Assembly: GCA_947177035.1 (NCBI GenBank)
Contig: CAMWSS010000011.1
Location: 1-64,000 of the forward strand
DNA length: 64,000 bases
DNA from: an uncultured Porphyromonadaceae bacterium
GTDB lineage: Bacteria; Bacteroidota; Bacteroidia; Bacteroidales; Muribaculaceae
Reading direction: 5' to 3'
Position numbers and translations under genes: made by a program
The notes under the pieces: model-generated
Databases searched by the model: none
Told to the model about the DNA's origin: nothing
What the model saw: the letters and a program-made list of their open reading frames with translations, nothing else
Shown here: piece after piece, positions 53,250 to 62,382 of the stretch
How the letters are laid out: each line of letters opens with the position of its first letter
Position numbering within the stretch: the stretch's first letter is position 1

Positions 53250-54260
53250 TTATTGTCCGGCGACGCTCACGCTCACCATCCGTGGCTGAAAAAGACCGGG
53301 CAACACACCTGTGAGCTGGATCACCTTCTGACCCTGCATTCCGGTCACAAACGCATAGAAAGCATTATTAAGCGTGCCTCCGACAGTGGTAGTGATCATA
53401 TAGACCGAACGATAAAGAGGATAGCGTCCGTCATATATATAAGCCTGATAAGGCTTGAAAGCCTCGATCGATTCATCGCCCGACACCGCCAGCACCTTGA
53501 TCTGGGAATTGAATGCAAGATTGGTTGTGTCCGACGCTGTGGAACGGCGACGCATTTCCTCCTTCGATAAAGTCGTGCCATCCATATTCGCGCTGATCCA
53601 GCTGACGCCGACAATGCCGAGAGCATCCTTACGGGACGTGACGGCATCAAACACATCACGCGCCGACTGCTCGGCATAGACATTGGAAGCGAAAGGCTTT
53701 CCGCCACAGATACTGTCCTTGACAAACTGCATCACACTCGAACCATTCTGGTCAAAAACCACACGCACAGTGTCCAGCTTTGAAGGCCACATGTCGTTCC
53801 ACAGCGGCTCCTCGCCCGACAAAACCGCACGCAACTCCTTGAGCGAGATCTGATCCTGCGGATTCTCTTTGTTGACAATCAGCGCGATGGCATCGACAGC
53901 AATACGCTTCTCCCTGACATTGAGCTTACGGTTTTTCAGATAAGCCTTCTCCTGGGCGTTCAGCGTGCGCGAAGTCACCACGGTGCGTATCGAATTATTC
54001 TGATCAAGCAGCGAATCGATAGCGGCGCGCTGACTCACATAATAAGGTATCACCCACGCCTGACGGCGACTGGTGTTATAGGAATATTCAAACACATCGA
54101 TCTCCTGATCCATGATGTTCTCAAACGAAGCGTCGCAGGCAAAACGCATCTCCTCTATACGAGGCTCCACCGGCTTCGACGTCTGCTTTCCGCAACCACA
54201 CAGCGCGGCAACCACAAGACACGACGCCAGCGCTCTCATCGGACTCTGAATAGTATTCAT
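53250..54260 (-). CDS. PstS-like substrate-binding lipoprotein
   Basis: The 336-residue protein has a lipoprotein signal with lipobox LCGC (Cys23), then a two-lobe binding fold of PstS type. The pattern VDAIALIVNKENPQDQISLKELRAVLSGE (hinge region) and DQNGSSVMQFVKDSICGGKPF correspond to the domain that in PstS binds phosphate; the residues that contact phosphate in E. coli PstS are not all conserved. No pstCAB genes are nearby, so phosphate import by this protein is doubtful. It lies 57 bases upstream of the TPR gene and 6 bases after the 2-TM gene. Confidence 0.72.
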   Translation of the reverse strand: MNTIQSPMRALASCLVVAALCGCGKQTSKPVEPRIEEMRFACDASFENIMDQEIDVFEYSYNTSRRQAWVIPYYVSQRAAIDSLLDQNNSIRTVVTSRTLNAQEKAYLKNRKLNVREKRIAVDAIALIVNKENPQDQISLKELRAVLSGEEPLWNDMWPSKLDTVRVVFDQNGSSVMQFVKDSICGGKPFASNVYAEQSARDVFDAVTSRKDALGIVGVSWISANMDGTTLSKEEMRRRSTASDTTNLAFNSQIKVLAVSGDESIEAFKPYQAYIYDGRYPLYRSVYMITTTVGGTLNNAFYAFVTGMQGQKVIQLTGVLPGLFQPRMVSVSVAGQ

Positions 54261-54266
54261 ATATGA

Positions 54267-54533
54267 TCAAAAACGGGAATCAATGCCCTTGAACTGACGA
54301 TAACCACGCCAGACACCATAGATTATAAGCATCACACCCATGACCCATCCGGTCCATGGCCACGGAAAATCAAAGAAATTCATACACATCAGCACACCCA
54401 TGCCAAAATACACCAGAATCATGAAAATGCCGAAAATATTACGCATAATCTGTGGTGTGCCCGGATGACGGCGCGATACTTCCTCCTCCATATCCGGATC
54501 CGGCTGAAAACCGCGAGAATCATTATTACTCAT
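54267..54533 (-). CDS. Small two-helix membrane protein
   Basis: The 88-residue protein has a charged, proline-containing N-terminus (about 1-30) and two hydrophobic stretches (about 32-53 and 59-76), separated by FFDFPWPWTG. No family is recognised with certainty. Similar short proteins occur beside Exb/Ton genes in Bacteroidales, but that link is inferred. It is first in the operon with the PstS-like lipoprotein and TPR protein, with a full promoter at 54583-54614. Confidence 0.65.
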   Translation of the reverse strand: MSNNDSRGFQPDPDMEEEVSRRHPGTPQIMRNIFGIFMILVYFGMGVLMCMNFFDFPWPWTGWVMGVMLIIYGVWRGYRQFKGIDSRF

Positions 54534-54582
54534 ATTCCTGTTTTTTTGTTTGCTTTTGCTTTAATAACGCACGAAGCGACGT

Positions 54583-54614
54583 CAAAGTTAGCAAATTTGG
54601 CTGTGAAATGCAAA
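54583..54614 (-). promoter_or_regulatory. Promoter of the 2-TM/PstS-like/TPR operon
   Basis: On the minus strand -33 TTTG (54611-54614), a 20-base spacer and -7 TAACTTTG (54583-54590), exact consensus matches. The start codon lies 49 bases downstream. The -33 box lies 16 bases past the stop of the upstream lipoprotein gene. Confidence 0.78.
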
Positions 54615-54630
54615 TTATTTGATTGACAGA

Positions 54631-55185
54631 TTATTCCACAACAGGCGTATATGGATCTGCCACACCCAATTTACCGCTGACAATCAGCCGATTGACTGCC
54701 GCCGTGTCGGCCAGAGCCTCATCAAGCGTCATCGGAAGAACTACAACCTCAGTCACATAAGCGCCCTCAAGCAGATTGCTTTTAATCATATCGGCCAGCG
54801 GTGCGATCGGCAACGCACGATACTCGCGCCATGTCCACGTGGTGAAACGACTGTTCATCGAAATGCCTCGGCGGTCAAGCAGATAGCCGCCGGCAAGCGG
54901 CAGAGGCACGCTCTGGTCTGTAATGTCGGTCGGTGCTGGAAAACTGATCAGCTTGCCATTGGCATCTATTTGCACCGGCACAAAACCGGAGCAATCGACC
55001 GAAGTCTTATAAATCCTTGCCTTAGGTATCGCCGACACAGAAGTCGTGGCGCCAGTGTGGGCATGAACACTTATTGGAGCATCCACACTCTCGCCAGCCG
55101 CAACCTTCTCCTTCGACAAACATGAAAACATAAATGCAGTAGCCGCTGCCATTACACTGATCGCCGTGGTGAATTGAACTTTCAT
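54631..55185 (-). CDS. Putative lipoprotein of unknown function
   Basis: The 184-residue protein has an N-terminal signal segment with Cys22 (FMFSC, a weak lipobox), a linker, and a conserved-looking core: ARIYKTSVDCSGFVPVQIDA, FPAPTDITDQSVPLPLAGGYLLDRRGI, FTTWTWREYRALP. I do not recognise a named family, although the pattern of a repeated LDRRGI and WTWREY suggests an orthologous group in Bacteroidales. It lies 17 bases after the Rid-fold gene in the same direction, so it is probably cotranscribed with ansA and metG. Confidence 0.55.
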   Translation of the reverse strand: MKVQFTTAISVMAAATAFMFSCLSKEKVAAGESVDAPISVHAHTGATTSVSAIPKARIYKTSVDCSGFVPVQIDANGKLISFPAPTDITDQSVPLPLAGGYLLDRRGISMNSRFTTWTWREYRALPIAPLADMIKSNLLEGAYVTEVVVLPMTLDEALADTAAVNRLIVSGKLGVADPYTPVVE

Positions 55186-55202
55186 AACAATTTATAGCTT
55201 GT

Positions 55203-56288
55203 TTAATACTCAGAAAATTGACCGTTATCAGCCACACGCATGGCCATACATTCCATCTCGACCAGCCATCCGGGCCTGCAAACAGGAGCATGCACGATCA
55301 CCCGGGGCACATTCGGAGGAAGCAGACGGTCAAGTTCCGCACCGACAGTCAGATAATCACCCGGATCACGCAGATAAACGATCACATGCATCAGATCCGG
55401 AAGCGAACAACCGGCCTCGTCGAGCAGAACTTCCACGTTTTCCACCATGCGCCGCGTCTGGCCAGTCACGTCACCAAGATGCACAATCCGGCCCCGATTA
55501 TCGATCGACGCAGTGCCGCTCACCAGCACCAGACGCCGGTCAGCAAAATCAACAGCGGTGGCCCGCTCGAATGCCACTCCATATTCAATCGTCGGATTCA
55601 GATGCGTCAGAGCCTTCAGATACGTCACCCGATCGGGAGTAATCCCCCTGACGGCATACGCGTCAAAACACACCGGACACCCCGGATCGGCGCCACGGCC
55701 GGCAATGCCGGTCGATGCGATGAAATGAGAGTCAGGAGTCAGACCATGGCGGCCAAAGACCTCATTGCGTCCCGACACCATCCCGGCATAATTATTGTCT
55801 ATGTCATTGACAAAAAACCAGGTGCGCACACACTCGCCGGCAAGATCATGGTCAGCGGCATAACGCTCCATTATCTCGACAGTGGCATCATGCGAATCAG
55901 CACGACGCACTGCACCTGCCGTATAATAAACGTGGGGCGAAGGCGACGACGTGCGTCCCGACTCCATCAGCACCAGCAGTTTCATCTTGCAGGGACAAAG
56001 CGGCGCCTGCTCGACGACCGATACCCGACAGCCCATGCGGGCCGACAGTCCCCCGACAAGATCTGCCTGATTGGCGGCGTCACTCAGAAAAAAGCGGGCG
56101 AAGACCGGCGTGAAACCAGGATAACGGTCACACAGCTCATCATATCCGGCCTCAAGCTCGGCAGCCTGCCCGGAAGCAGTGACGGCCGACAAAGGCGAGA
56201 TCGCGGCGTGCAACACCGCCACCGAACCTTCGGAGCCTTCAAAAACCGAACAGACACATGCGCCTGAAATACCGCGGACCACACTCAT
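55203..56288 (-). CDS. Two-domain Rid/chorismatase-fold protein
   Basis: The 361-residue protein contains two YjgF/RidA-like units. The C-terminal one (about residues 225-350, RLVLVSGTASIDNRGRIVHLGD ... MHVIVYLRDPGDY ... PRVIVHAPVCRPGWLVEMECMA) is a clear RidA pattern; the N-terminal one (about 1-130) is degenerate. The whole resembles the chorismatase group (FkbO/Hyg5), in which a Rid-type protein hydrolyses chorismate. The Arg of VCRPGWLVEME is at the position used by RidA for its carboxylate contact. Substrate is unknown here; a deaminase or chorismate hydrolase are both possible. It overlaps ansA by 4 bases. Confidence 0.65.
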   Translation of the reverse strand: MSVVRGISGACVCSVFEGSEGSVAVLHAAISPLSAVTASGQAAELEAGYDELCDRYPGFTPVFARFFLSDAANQADLVGGLSARMGCRVSVVEQAPLCPCKMKLLVLMESGRTSSPSPHVYYTAGAVRRADSHDATVEIMERYAADHDLAGECVRTWFFVNDIDNNYAGMVSGRNEVFGRHGLTPDSHFIASTGIAGRGADPGCPVCFDAYAVRGITPDRVTYLKALTHLNPTIEYGVAFERATAVDFADRRLVLVSGTASIDNRGRIVHLGDVTGQTRRMVENVEVLLDEAGCSLPDLMHVIVYLRDPGDYLTVGAELDRLLPPNVPRVIVHAPVCRPGWLVEMECMAMRVADNGQFSEY

Positions 56289-57313
56289 ATCGTCACCTCA
56301 CCGGCCAGCGACCTGCTCATCGCGATTTTAACCTCCTGTCCGCTCAAGCCAAGTCCGAACAGATACATCAGCTTGGTGATGGCGGCCTCCGAAGTCATGT
56401 CATGACCTGACACCACTCCGATGGATGCAAGGCGGTCGGAACTGACATAACGTTTCTCATGCACTCCGCCGTTGACACACTGCGTCACATTGACAATCAC
56501 CAGACCGCGGTCTATCGCCTGGCTCAGCAGATCGACAAACCACTTGGCTGTCGGAGTGTTGCCCGCGCCAAACGTCTTAAGCACAATTCCCTTGATGCCG
56601 GGAGTTGCAAGCTGATGACGCAAAGTCGACTCGGTCATGCCCGGATAAAGATCAATGAACATCACATTCGGGTCCATATTTCCGCGCATCTCCAGCGACT
56701 GCGACCCGACGTTGTGAAGCATGGATTCGTCATTGAAATTTATGCCGAGGCCGATCTTGGCCAACGGAGGATAATTATTACTTTTGAACGCATTGAAATT
56801 ATCCGCGCTCATCTTTGTGGCCCTGTTGCCACGCCACAGATAATTCTCAAACAATATTGCCACCTCCTGAACCGTCGGCAATCCGTCATGATTCACGGCG
56901 GCCGCAATCTGGAGCGCCGTGATCAGATTCTCCTCACCGTCCGTTCTCACCTCACCGATCGGCAACTGCGAGCCGGTGATAATCACCGGTTTACGCAGAT
57001 TCGCCAATATAAATGAGAGAGCCGAGGCTGTATATGCCATTGTGTCGGTTCCGTGAAGCACCACAAACCCGTCATAACAATCATAATTGTCACGTATATG
57101 CGACGCTATCTCAATCCAGCGCTCCGGACTCATGTCGCTGGAATCGATGGGCGGATTGACCTGAATGTGCTCGATCGTGTAATTCAGCATTTTCACTTTA
57201 GGCACATTATCTATCAGATGGTCGAAATCAAATGGCTCAAGGGCACCCGTCGACTGATTTTCAATCATGCCGATAGTCCCGCCCGTATATATGATCAGAA
57301 TTCTTGGCTTCAC
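56285..57313 (-). CDS. ansA: Type I (cytoplasmic) L-asparaginase
   Basis: The 342-residue enzyme hydrolyses asparagine to aspartate and ammonia. The first catalytic threonine is in YTGGTIGM (residues 9-16), the second in VVLHGTDTMAYTASALSF, with the Lys/Asp pair downstream. There is no signal peptide, so it is the cytoplasmic, low-affinity AnsA type rather than periplasmic AnsB. It lies 34 bases after metG and overlaps the Rid-fold gene by 4 bases, so all are likely cotranscribed. Link to amino-acid nitrogen release is inferred. Confidence 0.94.
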   Translation of the reverse strand: MKPRILIIYTGGTIGMIENQSTGALEPFDFDHLIDNVPKVKMLNYTIEHIQVNPPIDSSDMSPERWIEIASHIRDNYDCYDGFVVLHGTDTMAYTASALSFILANLRKPVIITGSQLPIGEVRTDGEENLITALQIAAAVNHDGLPTVQEVAILFENYLWRGNRATKMSADNFNAFKSNNYPPLAKIGLGINFNDESMLHNVGSQSLEMRGNMDPNVMFIDLYPGMTESTLRHQLATPGIKGIVLKTFGAGNTPTAKWFVDLLSQAIDRGLVIVNVTQCVNGGVHEKRYVSSDRLASIGVVSGHDMTSEAAITKLMYLFGLGLSGQEVKIAMSRSLAGEVTI

Positions 57314-57347
57314 GTATTTCAGATGGAGGTTATAATAAACAAAAATG

Positions 57348-59393
57348 TCACCCGACTTTTGATCCCGGAGCCACAGGACCTGTCGGTCCGATGACCACCA
57401 GCGAACCGTCAGAGCTGACAGCCGAAAGGATCATGCCGCAACTCTCCACTCCGCGCAGCTTGCGGGGAGGAAGATTGGCAATGAAGCAAATCTGCTTGCC
57501 GCGCAACTGTTCCGGGTCATAATATTTGGCTATGCCGCTCACTATGGTGCGCGGAGTGCCGGTGCCGTCGTCGATCAGAAAACGAAGCAGCTTGTCGGCT
57601 TTGGGCACACGCTCGCACTCAAGCACAGTGCCCACGCGCAGATCGCATCGTCCGAACGTGTCGATGTCGACGTCCGAAGCCTGAGGATCCGGCTTCCACG
57701 CAGCCACTGCGTTCGCCTTCTTGGCGTCGAGCAGTTTCTGCACCTGAGCCTGCACTGCGGCGTCCTCGATCTTCTCAAACAGCAGTTCCGGCTCGCCGAT
57801 CTCGCTTCCGGCGGGAAGCAGCTCTCCACCTCCGACCATATCCCAGTTCAGGTCCGTCATGCCGAGAATGCGACAGAGCTTTTCGCTCATGAACGGCAGG
57901 AAAGGCTCGAATACCACCGCCAGCGACGCCGTGATCTGAAGCGCCGTGTGAAGAATAGCGGCTGTACGCTCCATGTCGGTCTTGGCCGTCTTCCACGGTT
58001 CGGTTTCCTGAAGATACTTGTTGCCGGCGCGGGCCATATTCATCGCCTCACGCAACGCGTCGCGGAAATGGAATCCCTCGATAGCATCTGCGACCGACTG
58101 CTTCAGAGTGCTGATCTCGGCCAGAACGTCAAGATCTGTCTGCTGCAAAGCCGACGCAGCCGGCACCTTGCCGCCGAAATACTTGTGGGTCAGCACCAGC
58201 GCGCGGTTCACGAAGTTGCCGAGTATGGCCACAAGCTCATTATTATTACGCGCCTGGAAATCGGCCCATGTGAAGTCATTGTCCTTTGTTTCCGGGGCAT
58301 TGGCCGTGAGCACATAGCGCAGCACGTCCTGTTTGCCGGGAAAATCTTCAAGATACTCATGCAACCACACTGCCCAGTTGCGCGAAGTGGAAATTTTGTC
58401 GCCCTCCAGATTCAGGAACTCATTAGCGGGCACGTTGTCGGGCAGCTGATAACCGTCGCCATATGCGCTGAGCATTGCCGGGAACACAATGCAGTGGAAC
58501 ACGATATTATCCTTGCCGATAAAATTGATTATGCGGGTTTCGGGATCTTTCCACCACTTCTCCCACGAATCGGGCAGAAGTTCGCGCGTATTGGAAATAT
58601 AGCCGATCGGAGCGTCAAACCACACATAGAGCACCTTGCCGTCAGCACCTTCTACCGGCACCGGAACGCCCCAGTCGAGATCACGGCTCACGGCACGCGG
58701 CTGCAGACCCATCTCCAGCCATGACTTGCACTGACCGTAGACGTTGGGGCGCCACTCCTTGTGACCCTCCAGAATCCATTTGCCAAGATAATCCTGCCAC
58801 TTGTCCAGCGGAAGATACCAGTGGAATGTGTCGCGCATCACCGGCACTGTGTCGGTCAGCGCGCTCCGCGGATTGATCAGATCGGTCGGAGCCAGCGAAG
58901 TGCCGCAGGCCTCACACTGGTCGCCATACGCACGCGGATTGTGACAATGCGGACATTCGCCGGTCACATAACGGTCAGCCAGGAACTGCCCAGCTTTTTC
59001 ATCATACAACTGCTTGGACGAACGCTCGATGAACTCGCCCTTTTCATAAAGATGACGGAAAAATTCCGACGCCATTTCATGATGGATGTCGGACGTGGTC
59101 CGCGAATATATATCGAACGATATTCCGAGACCGGCCATCGACTCCTTGATAATCGAGTGATAGCGGTCAACGATATCCTGGGGTGTCACCCCTTCACGTC
59201 TGGCTTTTATGGTGATGGGCACGCCATGCTCATCGCTGCCGCCGATCATCAGCACTTCGCGGCCGTTAAGACGAAGATAGCGGGTATATATGTCGGCCGG
59301 GACATAGACACCGGCCAGATGGCCTATGTGGACAGGCCCGTTGGCATAAGGCAGAGCCGTCGTGACCAATGTACGCTTAAAATCTTTTTTCAT
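57348..59393 (-). CDS. metG: Methionyl-tRNA synthetase
   Basis: The 681-residue enzyme charges tRNA-Met. The HIGH motif is at residues 22-25 in [14 protein letters not shown]; the KMSKS loop is KISTS (residues 333-337). Zinc knuckle cysteines occur in [17 protein letters not shown]. The C-terminal tRNA-binding domain (about 580-681, [21 protein letters not shown]) is the beta extension. The start is at 59393, since the -7 box at 59419-59426 puts the mRNA start near 59412, downstream of an in-frame ATG at 59414. A perfect palindrome lies between box and start. Confidence 0.96.
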   Translation of the reverse strand: MKKDFKRTLVTTALPYANGPVHIGHLAGVYVPADIYTRYLRLNGREVLMIGGSDEHGVPITIKARREGVTPQDIVDRYHSIIKESMAGLGISFDIYSRTTSDIHHEMASEFFRHLYEKGEFIERSSKQLYDEKAGQFLADRYVTGECPHCHNPRAYGDQCEACGTSLAPTDLINPRSALTDTVPVMRDTFHWYLPLDKWQDYLGKWILEGHKEWRPNVYGQCKSWLEMGLQPRAVSRDLDWGVPVPVEGADGKVLYVWFDAPIGYISNTRELLPDSWEKWWKDPETRIINFIGKDNIVFHCIVFPAMLSAYGDGYQLPDNVPANEFLNLEGDKISTSRNWAVWLHEYLEDFPGKQDVLRYVLTANAPETKDNDFTWADFQARNNNELVAILGNFVNRALVLTHKYFGGKVPAASALQQTDLDVLAEISTLKQSVADAIEGFHFRDALREAMNMARAGNKYLQETEPWKTAKTDMERTAAILHTALQITASLAVVFEPFLPFMSEKLCRILGMTDLNWDMVGGGELLPAGSEIGEPELLFEKIEDAAVQAQVQKLLDAKKANAVAAWKPDPQASDVDIDTFGRCDLRVGTVLECERVPKADKLLRFLIDDGTGTPRTIVSGIAKYYDPEQLRGKQICFIANLPPRKLRGVESCGMILSAVSSDGSLVVIGPTGPVAPGSKVG

Positions 59394-59399
59394 CTCTAT

Positions 59400-59417
59400 A
59401 ACTTGAATTTTCAAGTT
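59400..59417. promoter_or_regulatory. Perfect palindrome in the metG leader
   Basis: AACTTGAA-TT-TTCAAGTT is an 8-bp inverted repeat with a 2-base centre. It starts right after the -7 box of metG, covering the expected mRNA start, and ends 6 bases before the start codon. It could be an operator or a 5' hairpin. Confidence 0.5.
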
Positions 59418-59418
59418 A

Positions 59419-59426
59419 CAAAGTTA
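59419..59426 (-). promoter_or_regulatory. -7 box of metG
   Basis: The minus strand reads TAACTTTG, matching TAnnTTTG, 25 bases before the ATG at 59393. The region 59427-59498 upstream holds no gene. Confidence 0.55.
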
Positions 59427-59498
59427 AGCATAAAAACGCAATTGCATGGCAAAAAGCGCGGAAAAATGCAAAAATTTTCAACCGTGTCGTAAAAGAAA

Positions 59499-59522
59499 AT
59501 CTCCGCCCCAAAAGGCGGAGAT
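59499..59522 (-). terminator. Terminator after the sulfatase gene
   Basis: Perfect 9-bp arms ATCTCCGCC and GGCGGAGAT with a 6-base loop are followed on the minus strand by TTTCTTTT. It lies 39 bases past the sulfatase stop, before metG. Confidence 0.75.
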
Positions 59523-59561
59523 CGTTTTGCGTTAGATTTCAACACGTTAAAACATGCCGCG

Positions 59562-61127
59562 TCATATCTCGTCAGGCCACGGGCATGGCTTTCCTGTGGC
59601 GGTGACGGTCGGACGCTGTCCGCCGCAACTGCGCAGGAATTCGCCAAGATCAGAACTCAGCTGCCTGACGAGTTCCGGATTCATGGCGGAAATATCTGTC
59701 GATTCCGAAATATCTTCGGCAATGTTGAACAGCTCTTTGGCGCCGTCCAGATACCAGTACACAAGTTTATAGTCGCCGCGGCGGATCGAGCAGTTCTGGC
59801 CGATGCCGAGATTGCGCTTGGTCTGCTCGTCGATCATATTGGTCCAGTTGTGGGGCGTGTTCCAATAGAGCGAACGGCCTTCCGACGGATTTCCGGTGCC
59901 GGCTATCAGCGGCACGAAGCTCACCCCGTCCACATGCTGTTCGGTATTGTAGTCACTTATCCCGGCCATCTCCAGAATCGACGGAAAAAAGTCCTCGATG
60001 ATCAGATAGTCGTCACACACCCTTCCAGGCTCGGCCACACCCTTCCAGTAGACGATCATCGGCTCTCGCACTCCCCCCTCATATAGCGAACCTTTGCCGG
60101 AGCGCAGCGGATAATTGTGAAGATTGCCGGTGCCCGACGGAGCATTGCCGCGGGCATAGAAATCGAGACCGCCGTTATCGCTCATGAAAATAATGACGGT
60201 ATTGTCTATCTGGTCTGTCGCCTCAAGATAGTCGATGATGTCGCCGAGACTCTTGTCCATGCCTTCGAGCAGAGTGGCATACATCTGCTCCGTGCCGTCG
60301 AGACTGGTATAGTTGTCGGCAAAGCGGTTGTCGAGGCGGAACGGGACATGGACTGCGTAATGCGACATATACAGATAGAACGGCCGGCCGGTCGAGCGGC
60401 TCTGGTCAACGGCCTTGATGGCCTCAAGAGTAAGGGCTTCGGTGAGGAACACGTCCTTGTCCCAATATTCTTCAAGGTGTGGCACGGCATACGGGCTGAT
60501 CGGATTTCCGGCGGCGTCGTGGCCATATCGGTTTTCGCCCAGATATGCGCCATCGGCGGGACCTCCGGCCGCAGTGCCACCGATATTCACGTCAAAGCCC
60601 ATAGTGACGGGATCGGCCGCGGGGGTGGTAAGAGCGCCGAAATGAGCTTTGCCCACATGGATGGTGTGATAACCGTTTTGCTTGAGAATGGATGGAAGAG
60701 TTGTGCAGTAAGTGGCGTTGTTCATTCCTGGCACAGGCTGAATGCCGTTGTAGTTCCAGTCAGGCAGAGTGAGTCCGTTCTGCATCGGATCATCAGTCAT
60801 CCTGTCTTTATGTAAAGTCCAGTTAGTCACGCGGTGGCGGGCCTGGTTCATGCCGGTCATCAGCGAACAGCGCGAAGGCGAGGAGATTGCGCAGGCATAT
60901 GCTTGGGTGAACTTCACGCCCATCTCGGCCAGGCGCTCCATGTTAGGAGTGCGATACCGGTCATTCAGCGGAGTGCGTTCCTTGTAGAACGGCAGCGAAG
61001 TGTCCTGCCAGCCCATGTCGTCAACCATGAACAGGACGATATTCGGACGCTGGTCGGCAGCCACCGACTGAAATCCAGGCATGGTCATGACAGCGGCCAT
61101 GACGGTCAATATGGTTTTATTCTTCAT
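59562..61127 (-). CDS. Secreted serine-type sulfatase
   Basis: The 521-residue protein has a signal peptide (about residues 1-24, ending SVAADQ) and a type I sulfatase fold. The metal Asp pair is D36/D37 (VDDMGW), and the maturation motif SSPSR starts at Ser82. Because the modified residue is serine rather than cysteine, activity would need an anaerobic sulfatase-maturating enzyme (anSME), which is not in this window. Further motifs are HVGKAHFGAL, PFYLYMSHYAVHVPF and MSDNGG. It probably removes sulfate from host mucin or glycosaminoglycan sugars; the exact glycan is unclear. The start at 61127 is preceded by a -7 box; a much longer upstream frame is not real. Confidence 0.9.
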   Translation of the reverse strand: MKNKTILTVMAAVMTMPGFQSVAADQRPNIVLFMVDDMGWQDTSLPFYKERTPLNDRYRTPNMERLAEMGVKFTQAYACAISSPSRCSLMTGMNQARHRVTNWTLHKDRMTDDPMQNGLTLPDWNYNGIQPVPGMNNATYCTTLPSILKQNGYHTIHVGKAHFGALTTPAADPVTMGFDVNIGGTAAGGPADGAYLGENRYGHDAAGNPISPYAVPHLEEYWDKDVFLTEALTLEAIKAVDQSRSTGRPFYLYMSHYAVHVPFRLDNRFADNYTSLDGTEQMYATLLEGMDKSLGDIIDYLEATDQIDNTVIIFMSDNGGLDFYARGNAPSGTGNLHNYPLRSGKGSLYEGGVREPMIVYWKGVAEPGRVCDDYLIIEDFFPSILEMAGISDYNTEQHVDGVSFVPLIAGTGNPSEGRSLYWNTPHNWTNMIDEQTKRNLGIGQNCSIRRGDYKLVYWYLDGAKELFNIAEDISESTDISAMNPELVRQLSSDLGEFLRSCGGQRPTVTATGKPCPWPDEI

Positions 61128-61165
61128 TGTCTGAAACCGGATTATCAGAAATGCTGATTCCGCCA

Positions 61166-61173
61166 CAAAGATA
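61166..61173 (-). promoter_or_regulatory. -7 box of the sulfatase gene
   Basis: The minus strand reads TATCTTTG, matching TAnnTTTG, 38 bases before the start at 61127. Confidence 0.5.
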
Positions 61174-61196
61174 ACACAAAAAACGCGAAATCTTCG

Positions 61197-61204
61197 TATC
61201 TTTG
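61197..61204 (+). promoter_or_regulatory. -7 box of the CHR transporter pair
   Basis: TATCTTTG ends 5 bases before the ATG at 61210, giving an almost leaderless mRNA. It is divergent from the sulfatase promoter 23 bases away. Confidence 0.55.
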
Positions 61205-61209
61205 CGGCC

Positions 61210-61812
61210 ATGAAAAAAGACGGAGTGCAGGCGCGGCATGTGCTGCGCGATTTGTTTCTGACATTTGCCAGGATCGGAGCTTTCACTTTTGGCGGTGGCT
61301 GGGCCATGATTTCCATAATGGAAAAGGAGATTGTCGACCGCCACGGATGGATGTCGAAAGAAGAATTTCTCGACCAGCTGGCTGTGGCGCAGTCAATGCC
61401 CGGCATCCTGGCAGTCAATATTTCAGTGGCTGTCGGTGACAAAATACGCGGAGGAGCAGGAAGCATCTGCGCGGCTCTCGGCACCATATTGCCGTCGTTC
61501 TGCATCATTCTGGCCATCGCCATATTCCTCACCCCCGACATGATCAAAAGCAATCCGGTGCTCAGCAAGGTGTTCATGGGCATACGCCCTGCCGTTGTGG
61601 CACTGATCATAGCGCCGGTGCTCACCACCGCCAGATCGGCCGGCATCAACTGGCGCACGGCATGGATTCCGGTATCGGCGGCACTGCTCATCTGGTCGGG
61701 AATACCCTACATCTCCAACCCCATACTATACGTGATCCTCGGCGCGCTCGGCGGCTGGCTGTGGTATGGCCGCGGAGCAGCGGGAATGCGGAAAGGAGGT
61801 GAATCGCGATGA
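61210..61812 (+). CDS. CHR-family transporter, first half (short-chain ChrA-like)
   Basis: The 200-residue membrane protein is a one-domain CHR (chromate ion transporter family) unit with about six helices. Family motifs are FTFGGGWAMISIM (near residues 23-35) and AQSMPGILAVNISVAVGDKIRGGAGSI (near 60-86). Short-chain CHR proteins work as pairs encoded side by side, which is the case here. Known members export chromate or transport sulfate-like anions; the true substrate in an anaerobe is uncertain. Its stop overlaps the second half by 4 bases, so translation is coupled. Confidence 0.85.
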   Translation: MKKDGVQARHVLRDLFLTFARIGAFTFGGGWAMISIMEKEIVDRHGWMSKEEFLDQLAVAQSMPGILAVNISVAVGDKIRGGAGSICAALGTILPSFCIILAIAIFLTPDMIKSNPVLSKVFMGIRPAVVALIIAPVLTTARSAGINWRTAWIPVSAALLIWSGIPYISNPILYVILGALGGWLWYGRGAAGMRKGGESR

Positions 61813-62378
61813 TCTACCTGCGTCTGATCTGGTCTTATCTGAAAATCGGGCTGTTCGGCTTCGGCGGCGGCTATGCCATGCTCTCGCTGATCGAACGCGA
61901 GGTTGTGGGCCACGGATGGATCACATCCAAAATGTTCACCGACATCGTGGCCATCTCCCAGATGACACCGGGCCCCATCGGCATAAATTCCGCCACATAT
62001 ATAGGATATGTGGCACCGGGGGCCGTCGACTCCGCGTTTTCGTCACCGGTTTTCGGCCTGCTCGGTTCGATTATCTGCACGCTCACCGTCGTCGTCCCGT
62101 CGTATCTGCTGGTGCTCTATACCAGCCACTTCGTGGCACGCCACAAAGACAGCGCCGTGATCAAGGGAATCTTCGCCGGACTCCGCCCTGTGACCGTCGG
62201 ACTCATCGCCTCGGCGGCCCTGCTGCTGATGAACGGCGAGAATTTCGGCACCGACACCGCCCACCTGATCAAAAGCATATCCATCTGCGCCGCGGCCTTC
62301 GTGGCGGTATATTCAGCCAAAATTCATCCGATTCCGGTGATCTGCGCCGCAGGCATCATCGGATATTTTATTTTCTGA
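61809..62378 (+). CDS. CHR-family transporter, second half (short-chain ChrA-like)
   Basis: The 189-residue protein is the partner of the preceding one, with about six membrane helices and the motifs LFGFGGGYAMLSLIEREVV (near residues 15-33) and SQMTPGPIGINSATYIGYV (near 53-71). The pair would assemble in the inner membrane as a heterodimer resembling full-length ChrA. It overlaps the first half by 4 bases and lies 4 bases before folC, so the three genes are probably one transcript. Confidence 0.85.
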   Translation: MIYLRLIWSYLKIGLFGFGGGYAMLSLIEREVVGHGWITSKMFTDIVAISQMTPGPIGINSATYIGYVAPGAVDSAFSSPVFGLLGSIICTLTVVVPSYLLVLYTSHFVARHKDSAVIKGIFAGLRPVTVGLIASAALLLMNGENFGTDTAHLIKSISICAAAFVAVYSAKIHPIPVICAAGIIGYFIF

Positions 62379-62382
62379 AACA

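Noticed and set aside
61128..61691. 188-codon upstream extension of the sulfatase frame
   Set aside because: Runs antisense through the first CHR gene and past the sulfatase promoter; the signal peptide begins at 61127.
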